Positions 25,711-34,408 of a DNA stretch of 64,000 nucleotides are shown here, in pieces. The stretch spans positions 3,179,001-3,243,000 of the forward strand of contig NZ_JADBEC010000001.1 in assembly GCF_014873945.1 (NCBI RefSeq), written 5' to 3'. The notes beneath the pieces are model-generated. The model was not told where the DNA came from. It saw nothing but the letters and a program-made list of their open reading frames with translations, and made no database searches. Position 1 is the stretch's first letter. Every line of letters begins with the position of its first letter. The stretch is from Rhizobium viscosum. GTDB lineage: Bacteria > Pseudomonadota > Alphaproteobacteria > Rhizobiales > Rhizobiaceae. The translations under genes were made by a program, and so were the position numbers.

Positions 25711-27357
25711 TTATTCGGCTGCTTTACGCAGGCGGCTTTCGATCAGAAGGCCGCTTTCGTCGAGGATCGGATGCGCCACTGAGACGATGTGCGCATTGAT
25801 ACGCTTCAGGTCACGCAGCATATCGAGATGAAGTGAACTCGTCTGGAGGCTGTCGGCACGCCCGTCGCGCAGCCGCTCGAGATGCCGCTCGGCCGATTGC
25901 TTTTCCATTCGGCGAACCTCGACCTTCACTTCCATCATCTGCCGAGCGAGATTGAAGTCGCGGGTGACGAAGATGGTCTGGGCGACGCGCAGGTTGTCGA
26001 TCGTCAGATCAAAGAGCTTGCGCAATTCCTTGTAGCCGTCTTCAGAGAATTTCAGGCCGAGCGAGACTTTCTTGCCGACCTGCTCCAGCAAGCCTTTCTC
26101 GATGATGTCGCCGATATGCTCGAGATTGATCGCGTAGTCGATGATAACGATAGAGCGGCGGGCATTCTCGTCGCTGAGACCGCCGCGGCCGAGCTTGGAG
26201 AGATAGACCTTCACCTCCTGCTGCAGCAGGTCGACGCGCTTTTCGAGCGCTGGGATCTCGGCGAGCTTGGACATGTCGTCGTGTTCGAAAGCCTCCGAGG
26301 TGCGCAGCAGCATGCGTTCGATAAGATCGCCGACGCCAAGCACTTCGCGCGTCGCGCTGGCAAGCGCCACAACGGGGGTCGATAGTTCCTGTATGTCGAG
26401 GAATTTCGGCCCCTGATCCGGCTGAGCGTCGTCGGGCACGAGCCGGGCGGTGAAGGTGGATACTGCCCTGGAGAAAGGCCAAGCGAGCCCTGCGAGCAGA
26501 ATGTTGAAGATCAAGTGCGCATCGACCGGCAGCTTGGCCGGACCGAAAGGCAGCATCTGCAGGAGTGGTGCGGCATAGCCGACGAGCGGCAGCGCGATCA
26601 GGCAACCCGCACTGCGGACGATGAGATTGCCGAGCGTGACGCGTCTCGCCGAGGCAGGGCCGGAGAGGGTTGCGACAACGGGCGGAATCGCGCCGCCGAG
26701 ATTGGCACCGAGGACGAGAACGATGATCAGTTCCGGGGACACGATCCCCGTTGACGCGAGCGACAGGATCAGGACGACCACCGCAAGGCTCGACGACGAA
26801 ATGAAGGCGAGTGCTGCGGAAAAAACCAGAGCAACGGGCCAGGCATCGCCGAGCAGGCCGATGAAGGCAGCCAGTGCCGGCGACGTGCGCATGGGCTCCG
26901 TCGCATTGCTCAGCAGATGCAGGGAGAGCAGCATAAGGCCGATGCCGATCATGGCCGCGCCGCCGCCGTGGCGGGCGCTGGACTTTCCGCGATAGAGCAC
27001 GATCCCGCCAAGAATGAGCAGCGGCGAAACCCATTCGATGCCGGTAGCGACTATCCAGGCGGTCACGGCAGTCCCGACATTGGCGCCGAGCAGTACGATC
27101 TGGGCCATGCGCGGCTTGATGAGGTCGCGTTCCACAAAGGAGGCCGTCATCAAGGCCGTTGCGGTCGAACTTTGCAGGGCGATGGTTGCCAGGAAACCTG
27201 ACAGGATCGAGCGCGGCCCGTTCGCCGTGCCCGTCGCAAGCCCGGTCCTCAGGCGTGCGCCGAAGGCGCGCGTGACGCCGTCCTTGACCTGCGCAAGGCC
27301 GAAGAGCAGCAGCGCAATTGCGCCGAACAGATTGATCATGACGATTGTGGATTCCAT
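25711..27357 (-). CDS. Na/Pi cotransporter family protein with PhoU-like tail
   Basis: 548 residues. Two Na_Pi_cotrans repeats: the first contains LSGFLATIALQSSTATALMT and the second IPPVVATLSGPASARRVTLG, with the QSST motif needed for sodium and phosphate in the first and SSSS (FISSSSLAVVV) in the second. Residues from about 330 on form a PhoU-like helical domain (EHIGDIIEKGLLEQVGKKVS). It is expected to import or export phosphate using Na+. The upstream minus strand has a promoter candidate and a hairpin (CTACG/CGTAG) in the leader. No pho box was recognised. Confidence 0.92.
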   Translation of the reverse strand: MESTIVMINLFGAIALLLFGLAQVKDGVTRAFGARLRTGLATGTANGPRSILSGFLATIALQSSTATALMTASFVERDLIKPRMAQIVLLGANVGTAVTAWIVATGIEWVSPLLILGGIVLYRGKSSARHGGGAAMIGIGLMLLSLHLLSNATEPMRTSPALAAFIGLLGDAWPVALVFSAALAFISSSSLAVVVLILSLASTGIVSPELIIVLVLGANLGGAIPPVVATLSGPASARRVTLGNLIVRSAGCLIALPLVGYAAPLLQMLPFGPAKLPVDAHLIFNILLAGLAWPFSRAVSTFTARLVPDDAQPDQGPKFLDIQELSTPVVALASATREVLGVGDLIERMLLRTSEAFEHDDMSKLAEIPALEKRVDLLQQEVKVYLSKLGRGGLSDENARRSIVIIDYAINLEHIGDIIEKGLLEQVGKKVSLGLKFSEDGYKELRKLFDLTIDNLRVAQTIFVTRDFNLARQMMEVKVEVRRMEKQSAERHLERLRDGRADSLQTSSLHLDMLRDLKRINAHIVSVAHPILDESGLLIESRLRKAAE

Positions 27358-27472
27358 GGTCCTGGTTTTTTTCTTCTTCTTGAGAAGGTTTTCTCGATTC
27401 TACGTTTCCGTAGTCGAGTAAATCATTGGAATCTCACTGCTTGTGCAGATTTATTGATTGCCTGGCTAATTA

Positions 27473-27500
27473 ATATAGGGCTTTTTGCGTCGATTCAAAG
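27473..27500 (-). promoter_or_regulatory. Promoter candidate for the Na/Pi transporter gene
   Basis: On the minus strand: -35 CTTTGA (27500-27495), 16-bp spacer, -10 CTATAT (27478-27473), which fits the rhizobial consensus CTTGAC/CTATAT. The resulting leader of about 110 nt contains a small hairpin CTACG-TTTC-CGTAG. Confidence 0.45.
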
Positions 27501-27547
27501 CGATGTTTGCGACATGAAGGCCGCCAAAGATCGGCATGTCTGCAGGT

Positions 27548-28009
27548 TCACGACCAGACGGTCTGCCGCATTGCCTCTCCTGTGATCATCGCGGCGGAGA
27601 CGGCAAGGTTGATCGAACGCTGGCCTTCCACCATCGGGATCAGGACGCGCCCATCGGCACGTTCATGCACATGATCGGGTACGCCGGCGCTTTCACGGCC
27701 GAAGAGCAGGATATCATCAGGGCGGAAGGCGAAATCCGTGTAGCGCTGCGATGCTTTCGTCGTGGCGAGGATCAGGCGGCGGCCGGTGGCTGCGCGCCAT
27801 TCCTCGAAGCGTTCCCAATTGACATGGCGCGTGAGCGCCGCGGCTGCCAGATAGTCCATGCCCGCCCGCTTCAGGTTTCGATCGGAAATGTCGAAACCGG
27901 CGGGCTCGATGATGTCAACCGCAAAGCCCAGGCAGGCAGCAAGGCGCAGGATCGTTCCGGTATTGCCCGGTATATCGGGTTGATAGAGCGCCAGTCTAAG
28001 GTCTGCCAT
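27548..28009 (-). CDS. trmL: tRNA (cytidine(34)-2'-O)-methyltransferase
   Basis: 153 residues from MADLRLALYQPDIPGNTGTI, the expected TrmL length; the 50-codon upstream extension is not needed. SPOUT-fold motifs are present: DIPGNTGTILRLAACLG (motif 1), ILLFGRESAGVPDHVHE (motif 2) and the knot VEGQRSINLAVSAAMITGEA (motif 3). The enzyme methylates the wobble base of tRNA-Leu isoacceptors using SAM. The gene is single on the minus strand. Confidence 0.94.
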   Translation of the reverse strand: MADLRLALYQPDIPGNTGTILRLAACLGFAVDIIEPAGFDISDRNLKRAGMDYLAAAALTRHVNWERFEEWRAATGRRLILATTKASQRYTDFAFRPDDILLFGRESAGVPDHVHERADGRVLIPMVEGQRSINLAVSAAMITGEAMRQTVWS

Positions 28010-28180
28010 GGGAAATTGTCCGTTGAGATGATACGCAATTGGCCTATCCGAACTGTGATTTTGAGGCAACAGAACGCTTTTTGACCTTTCGATGGTCACT
28101 TTCCAAGCTGGCGGGGCTGGAAATTTAGGCATTTTCGCGCTATCGGTGCATATCTTCAATCGCCAACAGGGAGCGCCGAC

Positions 28181-28246
28181 ATGGATACATTTGTGCTGAT
28201 GCGTCTCCCGCCCGTGATGCCACTGTTGGTGACCTGGCGCATATAA
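28181..28246 (+). CDS. Candidate 21-residue small ORF upstream of the ABC exporter
   Basis: ATG at 28181, preceded by AGGGAG at seven bases, encodes MDTFVLMRLPPVMPLLVTWR plus one Ile, then TAA. It is hydrophobic and holds three prolines in a short span. It occupies the 385-bp gap between trmL and the first ABC exporter, which otherwise holds no gene. It could be an upstream regulatory peptide, a tiny membrane protein or chance; the ribosome-binding site is the main support. Confidence 0.3.
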   Translation: MDTFVLMRLPPVMPLLVTWRI

Positions 28247-28394
28247 GGCGCTTTTCTTTCCCCTAATTGCCCATTTTGAATAATTGCGCGGCCATTACGG
28301 CCTCGCCCCTTGAGCCTCCGGTTCCCATATGTGCTTTCGTGCGCCGCAAGAGCGCAAAGCCGGGGCCGGAACGCGGAAGTTCTGGAGCGATTTC

Positions 28395-30251
28395 ATGTTT
28401 GACTGGTTCGAACGGCGACTTAATCCCTATCCGAGCGAGGAGCCGGTCGCTCCCCCGAAGGGTCTTTTTGCCTTCTGCTGGCACTACAGCAAGCCGGCGG
28501 CGGGATGGCTTGCGCTCATGGCCTTCCTGACGGCGTTGATCGCAGTCGGCGAAGTGGCGCTCTTCCAGTTCCTTGGCGATATCGTCGACTGGTTGACGAA
28601 TGCCGATAAGGCGACCTTCCTACAGAATGAGGGTCACAAACTGATCTGGATGGGTGCGCTGGTGCTGATCGGACTGCCGCTCGTTGCCGGTCTCGATTCG
28701 CTCATCATGCATCAGATGATGCTCGGCAATTATCCGATGATCGCGCGCTGGCAGATGCACCGCTTCCTGCTGCGCCACAGCATGACCTTCTTTGCCAACG
28801 AGTTTGCCGGGCGCGTTGCCACAAAGGTCATGCAGACGTCGCTTGCCGTGCGCGAAACGGTCATGAAGATCCTCGACGTCTTCGTCTATGTCGTGACCTA
28901 CTTTCTGTCGATGATCGTCATCATCGCGGCTGCCGACTGGCGGCTGATGCTGCCGATCCTCGCCTGGCTCGGCGTCTATATAGGCATCGTCGCCTATTTC
29001 GTGCCGCGGCTTCGCAAGATTGCGGCGCAGCAGGCAGATGCGCGCTCGCTGATGACCGGCCGCGTAGTGGATAGCTATACGAACATTGCCACCGTGAAAC
29101 TGTTTTCCCATGCAGGCCGAGAAGAGGTCTATGCCAAGGAGAGCATGGAGGGCTTCCTGGACACGGTACACAGGCAGATGCGCAAGGTGACGCTCTTCCA
29201 TATGAGCGTCTACCTGAACAACTGCATTTCACTGTTCATCATTTCCAGCCTGTCCATCTGGCTGTGGCTGAACGGCACGATCTCGGTCGGTGCGATTTCG
29301 ATCGCCATCGGCCTTGCGATGCGCGTCAACGGCATGTCGCAGTGGATCATGTGGGAAGTCTCGGCGCTCTTCGAAAACATCGGCACCGTCTATGACGGCA
29401 TGGAGATGATGTCGAAGCAGCACGATATCGTCGACAAGCCCGATGCGCCCAAGCTCACCGCGAAGAAGGGTGCGATCCATTACGAGCGCATCGGCTTCCA
29501 CTACGGTAAGGGCAAGGGCGTCATCGACAATCTGTCGCTCGATATCAAGGCAGGCGAGAAGGTCGGTCTCGTCGGACGCTCAGGTGCGGGCAAGACGACC
29601 CTGATGAACCTGCTCCTGCGTTTCTACGATCTGGAGTCCGGGCGCATCACCATCGACGGCCAGGATATTTCCGAGGTGTCGCAGGATAGCCTTCGGGCGT
29701 TGATCGGCGTTGTGACGCAGGATACGTCGCTGCTGCACCGCTCTATCCGCGATAACATCGCTTATGGACGCCCCGACGCGACCGATGAGGATGTGATCGA
29801 GGCGGCAAGGCGGGCCAATGCCTGGGAGTTCGTTGAAAGTCTTGTCGATATGCACGGCCGCAAGGGGCTTGATGCACAGGTCGGCGAGCGCGGTGTGAAA
29901 CTCTCCGGCGGCCAGCGTCAGCGCATCGCGATCGCACGCGTCTTCCTGAAGGACGCGCCGATCCTGGTGCTCGACGAGGCGACCTCGGCGCTCGATTCCG
30001 AAGTGGAAGCGGCGATCCAGGAAAACCTCTTCGCGCTGATGGAAGGCAAGACCGTCATCGCGATCGCTCACCGCCTGTCGACGTTGACCGAGATGGACCG
30101 GCTGATCGTGCTCGACAAGGGCCGCATCATCGAAAGCGGCACGCATGGCGAACTGGTCAGCCATGGCGGCATCTATGCCGATCTGTGGAATCGCCAGTCC
30201 GGCGGCTTCCTCGCCGATCACGAGGAAGAGACCGAAGTCGCAGCCCAGTAA
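28395..30251 (+). CDS. ABC exporter, fused permease-ATPase (first of a tandem pair)
   Basis: 618 residues from the ATG at 28395 (GGAG upstream). Six membrane spans in residues 30-310 form an ABC_membrane exporter domain; the nucleotide-binding domain follows with Walker A GRSGAGKTTL, Q loop VTQDTSL, signature LSGGQRQR, Walker B ILVLDEATSALD and H loop AHR. MsbA-type transporters export lipids, glycans or drugs; the substrate is unknown. A paralogue of similar size is encoded 480 bp downstream, so the two may form a heterodimer or be separate duplicates. A terminator follows the stop. Confidence 0.94.
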   Translation: MFDWFERRLNPYPSEEPVAPPKGLFAFCWHYSKPAAGWLALMAFLTALIAVGEVALFQFLGDIVDWLTNADKATFLQNEGHKLIWMGALVLIGLPLVAGLDSLIMHQMMLGNYPMIARWQMHRFLLRHSMTFFANEFAGRVATKVMQTSLAVRETVMKILDVFVYVVTYFLSMIVIIAAADWRLMLPILAWLGVYIGIVAYFVPRLRKIAAQQADARSLMTGRVVDSYTNIATVKLFSHAGREEVYAKESMEGFLDTVHRQMRKVTLFHMSVYLNNCISLFIISSLSIWLWLNGTISVGAISIAIGLAMRVNGMSQWIMWEVSALFENIGTVYDGMEMMSKQHDIVDKPDAPKLTAKKGAIHYERIGFHYGKGKGVIDNLSLDIKAGEKVGLVGRSGAGKTTLMNLLLRFYDLESGRITIDGQDISEVSQDSLRALIGVVTQDTSLLHRSIRDNIAYGRPDATDEDVIEAARRANAWEFVESLVDMHGRKGLDAQVGERGVKLSGGQRQRIAIARVFLKDAPILVLDEATSALDSEVEAAIQENLFALMEGKTVIAIAHRLSTLTEMDRLIVLDKGRIIESGTHGELVSHGGIYADLWNRQSGGFLADHEEETEVAAQ

Positions 30252-30254
30252 AAT

Positions 30255-30290
30255 AAGCCCTTCCCGTTTCTGCGGGGAGGGCTTTTCTTT
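30255..30290 (+). terminator. Intrinsic terminator after the first ABC exporter
   Basis: Stem AAGCCCTTCCCG (30255-30266) with CGGGGAGGGCTT (30273-30284), loop TTTCTG, then TTCTTTT. It separates transcription of the first exporter from the second. Confidence 0.85.
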
Positions 30291-30318
30291 TGTCCTGTTG
30301 AGGAAATCAATTTTCCGC

Positions 30319-30570
30319 TTAGAGCGTGCGGACTCGGTCGGCGCAGAGGCTGTCGGCCCAGTCGATGACGCGATGATGCTCCACGACAACGATCGAGTTC
30401 GAGGCAAGCGACTGAAGCGTGAAAATCCGCAGCCGTTCCTCCCGTTCTATCCAGTTTGCTATGGCTTCCGTCACGATGCTGTCACGCGGCACATCCAGCG
30501 CGTCCGCCAGGGCGTCGAGCTTTTCCGCAAGGGAAAGCGGAAGATGCGCATTGAGCGTTTTCGTTTCCAT
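30319..30570 (-). CDS. Ribbon-helix-helix (CopG-type) regulator, orphan antitoxin-like
   Basis: 83 residues from METKTLNAHLPLSLAEKLDA. The start is the RHH pattern: a short strand (KTLNAHLPL), helix A (SLAEKLDALADAL), a turn, helix B (RDSIVTEAIANWIEREERL). The remaining 35 residues (IFTLQSLASNSIVVVEHHRV and on) resemble the toxin-binding tail of ParD/RelB-like antitoxins. No toxin frame lies on either side, so it is an orphan regulator, possibly of the exporter genes it separates. The upstream in-frame extension to 30633 is not needed. Confidence 0.8.
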   Translation of the reverse strand: METKTLNAHLPLSLAEKLDALADALDVPRDSIVTEAIANWIEREERLRIFTLQSLASNSIVVVEHHRVIDWADSLCADRVRTL

Positions 30571-30732
30571 ATCTGCGGTCTCCGGTAAGACGCGATCATG
30601 GCACGAGATCGTGGCTGCTTCCACCCGTATCAATGGAGATGACGCCGATATTACCGATCATTACGAAAATATAAGGTTGCGTCCGCTTTATATTCTCTTT
30701 GCCGCAATTCTGAACGGGCCTATATCGCGGTG

Positions 30733-32631
30733 ATGCTGCTCACTCCGATCCTTCGCCTGTTCGAAACCTGGATAGATCCCTTCCGCGCTCGCGACAATCT
30801 TCAACCGCCGCGCAATACATTCGGATTCATCTGGTTCTATATCGGCCAGGCCAAGTGGCCGTTTATCGCCATGCTAGTGCTCGGCGGCATGTCGGCGGCG
30901 ATCGAAGCAGCTCTTTTCTGGTTCGTGGGGCGCCTCGTCGATATCCTCAGTACCATCAAGCCCGAAGACGGCTGGAGTACGCTCCTGGCTGCTCATGGCA
31001 GCGAGATTTTCGGCATGCTGGCGCTGATCGGCATCGTTCGTTTCGTCGTCGCATTCCTGATTGCGCTGATCGACCAGCAGGTCATCACACCGGGATTTTA
31101 TAATCTGGCGCGCTGGCAGTCCTATCTGCATGTGTCGCGCCAGTCTCTCGCCTTTTTCCAGAGTGATTTTTCCGGCCGTATCGTTACCAAGGTCTGGTCG
31201 GCGGGGCAGGCGACAGGCGATCTCGTGACGTCGCTGATGGAAAGTGTATGGTTCGTCGGCATCTATGCCGTCACGACGCTGGTTTTGGTCGGGCAGCTCG
31301 ATTTTTCGCTGGCGGCGGTGGTTCTCTTCTGGCTGGCGGCTTTCAGCGTGCTCGCCCGCTATTTCGTGCCGCGCATCCGCTATCACTCGCGGGAAACTGC
31401 GGAGGCAGCTTCGCTGCTCAATGGCCGCATCGTCGATGCCTATAGCAATATCCAGACGCTGAAGCTCTTCGCACGCGACGAGGAGAGCGACCGCTACATG
31501 CTTGACGGCTTCAACGCCTATCAGGAAACGGTGCTAAAGTTCACGCGCTTCATCACCGGCGTTCGTGCGTCTATGGCGCTGCTCTCAGGCCTGATGATCG
31601 TCACCATGGCCGGCCTCAGCGTCGATCTGTGGCTGCGTGGGCTGATCAGCTCGGGTGGGGTCGCCTTTTCGCTGACGCTGGTTCTGCGGTTGAACTTTCT
31701 GCTCGGGCGGTTGATGACCCAGTTCAACGGCATCATGCGCAATCTCGGCACCATTCAGAACGCGGCGGAGCTGATTTCCCAGCCGCTGCATCTCGTCAAC
31801 CGCCCCGATGCGAAGGAACTCGTCATCAAGCAGCCGGGTATCCGTTTCGAGAATGTTTCCTTCCACTACGGCAAGGAGAATTCGGTCATCGACAATTTTT
31901 CCTTGACGATCCGTCCCGGCGAAAAGGTCGGCATCATCGGCCGCTCCGGTGCGGGCAAGTCGACGCTCGTGAATATTCTCCTGCGTCTCTACGATCTCGA
32001 GGGCGGGCGTATCTTGATCGATGGGCAGGATATCGCCGCCGTCACCCAGGAATCATTGCGTATGCAGATCGGCATGGTCAGCCAAGATACGTCGCTGCTG
32101 CATCGCTCCGTGCGTGACAACATCCTTTTCGGCCGGCCTGATGCCGGAGAGGAACGCCTTGTCGAGGCCGCCAGACGCGCCGAAGCGCTCGATTTCATCG
32201 AGCGGCTGCGGGATCAACAGGGCCGCAAGGGTTTTGACGCGCATGTCGGCGAGCGCGGGGTCAAGCTCTCTGGCGGTCAGCGCCAGCGTATCGCTATTGC
32301 GCGTGTGTTGCTGAAGGATGCACCGATCCTCGTTCTCGACGAGGCGACGTCGGCGCTTGATTCAGAAGTGGAAGAGGCGATCCAGTCAAACCTGAACCGC
32401 GTGATGGAAGGCAAGACGGTGCTTGCGATTGCCCATCGGCTTTCGACGATCGCCGCGCTCGACAGGCTTGTCGTGATCGACCGCGGCAAGATCATCGAAG
32501 AAGGCACGCATGATGCGCTTCTGAGGCAGGGCGGGCTTTATGCCGATCTCTGGGCGCGCCAGTCCGGCGGCTTTCTCGCTTCTGGCGATGACAATACGCG
32601 CTCAGTATTCGCGGACGAAATCGCTGACTAG
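30733..32631 (+). CDS. ABC exporter, fused permease-ATPase (second of a tandem pair)
   Basis: 632 residues from the ATG at 30733 (a GTG precedes it directly). Same architecture as the 28395 gene: six spans, then Walker A GRSGAGKSTL, Q loop VSQDTSL, LSGGQRQR, ILVLDEATSALD, AHRLST. Long stretches of the ATPase domain match the first exporter nearly residue for residue (for example VGERGVKLSGGQRQRIAIAR), so the two are products of duplication. Both have intact catalytic Glu, unlike many heterodimeric exporters in which one site is degenerate. The 3' end overlaps the convergent gene by 30 bases. Confidence 0.94.
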   Translation: MLLTPILRLFETWIDPFRARDNLQPPRNTFGFIWFYIGQAKWPFIAMLVLGGMSAAIEAALFWFVGRLVDILSTIKPEDGWSTLLAAHGSEIFGMLALIGIVRFVVAFLIALIDQQVITPGFYNLARWQSYLHVSRQSLAFFQSDFSGRIVTKVWSAGQATGDLVTSLMESVWFVGIYAVTTLVLVGQLDFSLAAVVLFWLAAFSVLARYFVPRIRYHSRETAEAASLLNGRIVDAYSNIQTLKLFARDEESDRYMLDGFNAYQETVLKFTRFITGVRASMALLSGLMIVTMAGLSVDLWLRGLISSGGVAFSLTLVLRLNFLLGRLMTQFNGIMRNLGTIQNAAELISQPLHLVNRPDAKELVIKQPGIRFENVSFHYGKENSVIDNFSLTIRPGEKVGIIGRSGAGKSTLVNILLRLYDLEGGRILIDGQDIAAVTQESLRMQIGMVSQDTSLLHRSVRDNILFGRPDAGEERLVEAARRAEALDFIERLRDQQGRKGFDAHVGERGVKLSGGQRQRIAIARVLLKDAPILVLDEATSALDSEVEEAIQSNLNRVMEGKTVLAIAHRLSTIAALDRLVVIDRGKIIEEGTHDALLRQGGLYADLWARQSGGFLASGDDNTRSVFADEIAD

Positions 32632-33564
32632 GCCGTAGTGGTTCGAGCCGAAGCTGTCTTCCAGCCGGCTCGTCGCGCGGATGAGCAGCGGTGGTCTTGC
32701 GAAGATATGGTCGATGCTGATGCCGAAGGAGCCGGCGCTGACTGGCCAGGTGGTGGGTTCAGGGAAATCCGTCGTTAGTCCCGTCCCGCGCAAAAAGTGC
32801 TGAATAGTCGGTGCCAGGATCGAGGAATTGAAATCTCCGGCAACCACCAGCGCGCCTGTATGAGGCTTCATAAAAGCCGTGAGATCCTCAAGCTCGTCGG
32901 CCTGAAAATCATCAAAATATGGTTTGGAGAGATGGGGGAACAGGAGATCGACAGGCGTTCCATCGAAGTCGATCGAAACCGACACGAGCCGCTGTTTCCA
33001 AAGCTCGCCGATGTCGCGGGTCTCCTGCCGGACAAAGGGACGTTTCGACAGCACAAGCGTATCGCATTTTTCACTCGCATCGCAGCCGATCCGGTAGGGA
33101 TAGAGCTGCTGAAGCCGTGGCAGCTGCGCAAAGACCGGCTCGGCCTCCATAATATCGACCACATCGGCGCCTGAAGCCAGGATGGCATCGGCAATCCGCC
33201 CACCGTTTTCAAAATTGTCATTCTCGATATTGAAGGACATGAGCCGGAAAAGGCGGGGGGCATCCTCCGGAGGCGTCCTGCCGGCGAATTCGCGCAGCAT
33301 GATGACGCCGTGGATATTCAGGAAGGTTGCTACCGCCAGCATCAGAAAGCCATACCAGTGTCGCCTGAAAAAGAGGGCAATGACTGCGCCGACTGCGCAG
33401 ACGATGCTGAGATGAACCTGGAAGCTGTAAACGAGCGAAAGCAGCCAGAAATCGGTAAAATAACGGAGCGAAACGAGGGCCAGGACAATCGTGATGAGGA
33501 CGCTCAATACGCAGAAAACAGTATGCCTCATCGGCGCAAATCCAAATTCGTATGGCAAACTCAC
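32602..33564 (-). CDS. Membrane-anchored endonuclease/exonuclease/phosphatase family protein
   Basis: 320 residues, or 309 if the Met at residue 12 (33531) is used. Three membrane spans fill residues 13-90 and the EEP domain follows: LFRLMSFNIENDN (N motif), DIMEAEPVF (metal-binding Glu), VVAGDFNSS (GDFN) and GSNHYGLVSDF (NHxxL variant with the His). The family includes nucleases, sphingomyelinases and lipid phosphatases; similar three-span proteins are widespread in rhizobia with no set role. The terminal 30 bases are antisense to the ABC exporter. Confidence 0.88.
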   Translation of the reverse strand: MSLPYEFGFAPMRHTVFCVLSVLITIVLALVSLRYFTDFWLLSLVYSFQVHLSIVCAVGAVIALFFRRHWYGFLMLAVATFLNIHGVIMLREFAGRTPPEDAPRLFRLMSFNIENDNFENGGRIADAILASGADVVDIMEAEPVFAQLPRLQQLYPYRIGCDASEKCDTLVLSKRPFVRQETRDIGELWKQRLVSVSIDFDGTPVDLLFPHLSKPYFDDFQADELEDLTAFMKPHTGALVVAGDFNSSILAPTIQHFLRGTGLTTDFPEPTTWPVSAGSFGISIDHIFARPPLLIRATSRLEDSFGSNHYGLVSDFVREY

Positions 33565-33818
33565 CAGCGCCTAACACGCCCCCTAGTTTGTTGCAACGCA
33601 GCAAAGTTGCAAGCCAGTGATTGCCTTAAAAAATTCACTGAAATTTCCCGCGACATTGTGCCCCCATCCTCTTGTCAAGGGTGGACATAATTTGCGATCA
33701 AGCATAGAACGCGCCGGATTGGTGGGGAATCTATGGCCGAAATATGTTGTGATAGATTCGCCGCCTCTGGAGGGGCAGGGCGGAATTCCGCGACAATTGC
33801 GCAGAGGATGGTTAAGCC

Positions 33819-34394
33819 GTGAGCGAACACGTAACGACAAGCGAGGCTTCAGAGCCCACTCGCCGTGATTTCCTTTATCTCACCACTGGTATGGCAGGTG
33901 CAGTCGGCGCCGTTGCGGTTGCTTGGCCGTTTATCGACCAGATGCGTCCGGATGCGTCGACGCTGGCGCTTGCTTCCATCGAAGTCGATGTCGCGAGCCT
34001 TACGCCCGGCATGTCGCTGACGGTCAAGTGGCGCGGCAAGCCGATCTTCATCCGCAACCGCACGCCGGAAGAAGTGAAGGCCGCGGCCGACGTCCAGCTT
34101 TCGGATCTCAAGGACCCGATCGCCCGCAATGCAAACCTTCCTCCCGACGCTCCGGCAACGGGCGCTGACCGCTCGGGCGGCAAGGATAAGGAAAACTGGA
34201 TCGTCATGATCGGCACCTGCACCCATCTCGGCTGCGTTCCGCTCGGTCAGGCCGGCGAATACAATGGTTGGTTCTGTCCCTGCCATGGTTCGGTCTACGA
34301 CACGGCCGGCCGCATCCGCAAAGGTCCGGCGCCGGAGAACCTGGCGATTCCGACCTTTTCGTTTTTGTCCGACACAAAGATCAAGATCGGTTGA
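33819..34394 (+). CDS. petA: Ubiquinol-cytochrome c reductase iron-sulfur subunit (Rieske)
   Basis: 191 residues starting at GTG 33819, with AGAGGATGG upstream. The twin-arginine motif TRRDFLYL (14-21) and the following hydrophobic anchor mark Tat export and a membrane-anchored Rieske protein. Cluster ligands are in CTHLGC (134-139) and CPCHGS (153-158), giving two Cys and two His. It transfers electrons from ubiquinol to cytochrome c1 in complex III. First gene of petABC, with 14 bp to petB. The 254-bp upstream gap should hold the promoter; I see no certain match. Confidence 0.98.
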   Translation: MSEHVTTSEASEPTRRDFLYLTTGMAGAVGAVAVAWPFIDQMRPDASTLALASIEVDVASLTPGMSLTVKWRGKPIFIRNRTPEEVKAAADVQLSDLKDPIARNANLPPDAPATGADRSGGKDKENWIVMIGTCTHLGCVPLGQAGEYNGWFCPCHGSVYDTAGRIRKGPAPENLAIPTFSFLSDTKIKIG

Positions 34395-34408
34395 GGGGAG
34401 ACTGATTA

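Noticed and set aside
33565..33818. FixK/FNR or other named regulator box before petABC
   Set aside because: No TTGAT-N4-ATCAA match seen; no convincing promoter could be assigned by eye.
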